A stretch of DNA of 24,052 nucleotides from Crocinitomicaceae bacterium (GTDB lineage: Bacteria; Bacteroidota; Bacteroidia; Flavobacteriales_D; Crocinitomicaceae), in assembly GCA_023264075.1 (NCBI GenBank), contig JALQTG010000239.1, forward strand, positions 1 through 24,052, written 5' to 3'. Positions 24,009 through 24,052 of this stretch are shown here, in pieces. A program made the position numbers and the translations under genes. Positions within the stretch are counted from its first letter, which is position 1; every line of letters starts with the position of its first letter. The notes under the pieces were generated by a model. It made no database searches. It was not told the origin of the DNA and was given only the letters and a program-made list of their open reading frames with translations.

Positions 24009-24052
24009 CTTCTAATTCTTTTAAATAGGTTTCTAATGTTTTCATAGGTTTG
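24001..24052 (-). CDS. 3' end of an upstream ilv-operon gene (start outside window)
   Basis: The minus-strand frame is open from the window edge to TAA at 24001-24003 and encodes [16 protein letters not shown]. Its last 8 bases overlap the ilvC start, as tightly packed operon genes do. By position it could be ilvN (acetolactate synthase regulatory subunit), which often precedes ilvC in this phylum, but 16 residues are too few to tell. Confidence 0.5.
   Translation of the reverse strand, partial: KPMKTLETYLKELEDE

Overview
The window looks like chromosomal DNA of a member of the Bacteroidota, most likely Flavobacteriales (inference). It is AT-rich. It encodes a type IX secretion (T9SS) cargo with a type B sorting domain beside a PorP/SprF-family protein, and a SusC-era style TonB receptor with an N-terminal carboxypeptidase-like domain. 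No clear Shine-Dalgarno sequences precede its genes, and several start regions carry the TAnnTTTG promoter box of this phylum. I see no phage, insertion sequence, CRISPR, tRNA or rRNA. Most of the window is ordinary housekeeping and metabolism.

Layout. 1-3725: the 3' part of dprA (+), then a minus-strand run of a bacilliredoxin, an FAD-dependent oxidoreductase, a small lipoprotein and a ComF-family protein. 3726-4151: a long regulatory gap with DnaA-box-like sites and an inverted repeat, leading into the nrdB-nrdA operon (class Ia ribonucleotide reductase), which ends at a bidirectional terminator. 7594-8509: a phenylalanine hydroxylase gene (-) with a promoter, a small aromatic-rich leader ORF and an intrinsic terminator in front of its start codon. 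8670-12265: a PpiD-like peptidyl-prolyl isomerase (+) converging on a DbpA-like DEAD-box helicase (-). 12400-16208: a small exported protein, a heme-receptor-like TonB-dependent receptor and an NAD(P)-binding epimerase-like protein, probably one operon. 16237-16661: a decayed ABC-2 permease fragment. 16743-17996: hutI. 18056-21204: the T9SS type B cargo followed 2 bases later by a PorP/SprF partner. 21291-24052: the end of an ilv operon (tail of an upstream gene, ilvC, ilvA).

How the genes work together. nrdBA makes deoxyribonucleotides. DprA and ComF point to DNA uptake. Phenylalanine hydroxylase makes tyrosine from phenylalanine, and hutI belongs to histidine breakdown. ilvC and ilvA feed isoleucine and valine synthesis. 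The T9SS pair and the TonB receptor build the outer surface.

The most interesting candidate is the leader of the phenylalanine hydroxylase gene. A near-consensus promoter (TTG-N19-TACATTTG) lies a few bases before a 24-codon ORF carrying Tyr-Trp-Leu-Tyr-Tyr. A 9-bp terminator hairpin with a T7 tract follows, ending 10 bases before the gene's ATG. One terminator arm has a second copy inside the leader ORF that could form an antiterminator. This looks like transcription attenuation of a tyrosine-producing enzyme by tyrosine (or tryptophan) supply. I am not aware of a description of such a system for this gene, but I could not search.
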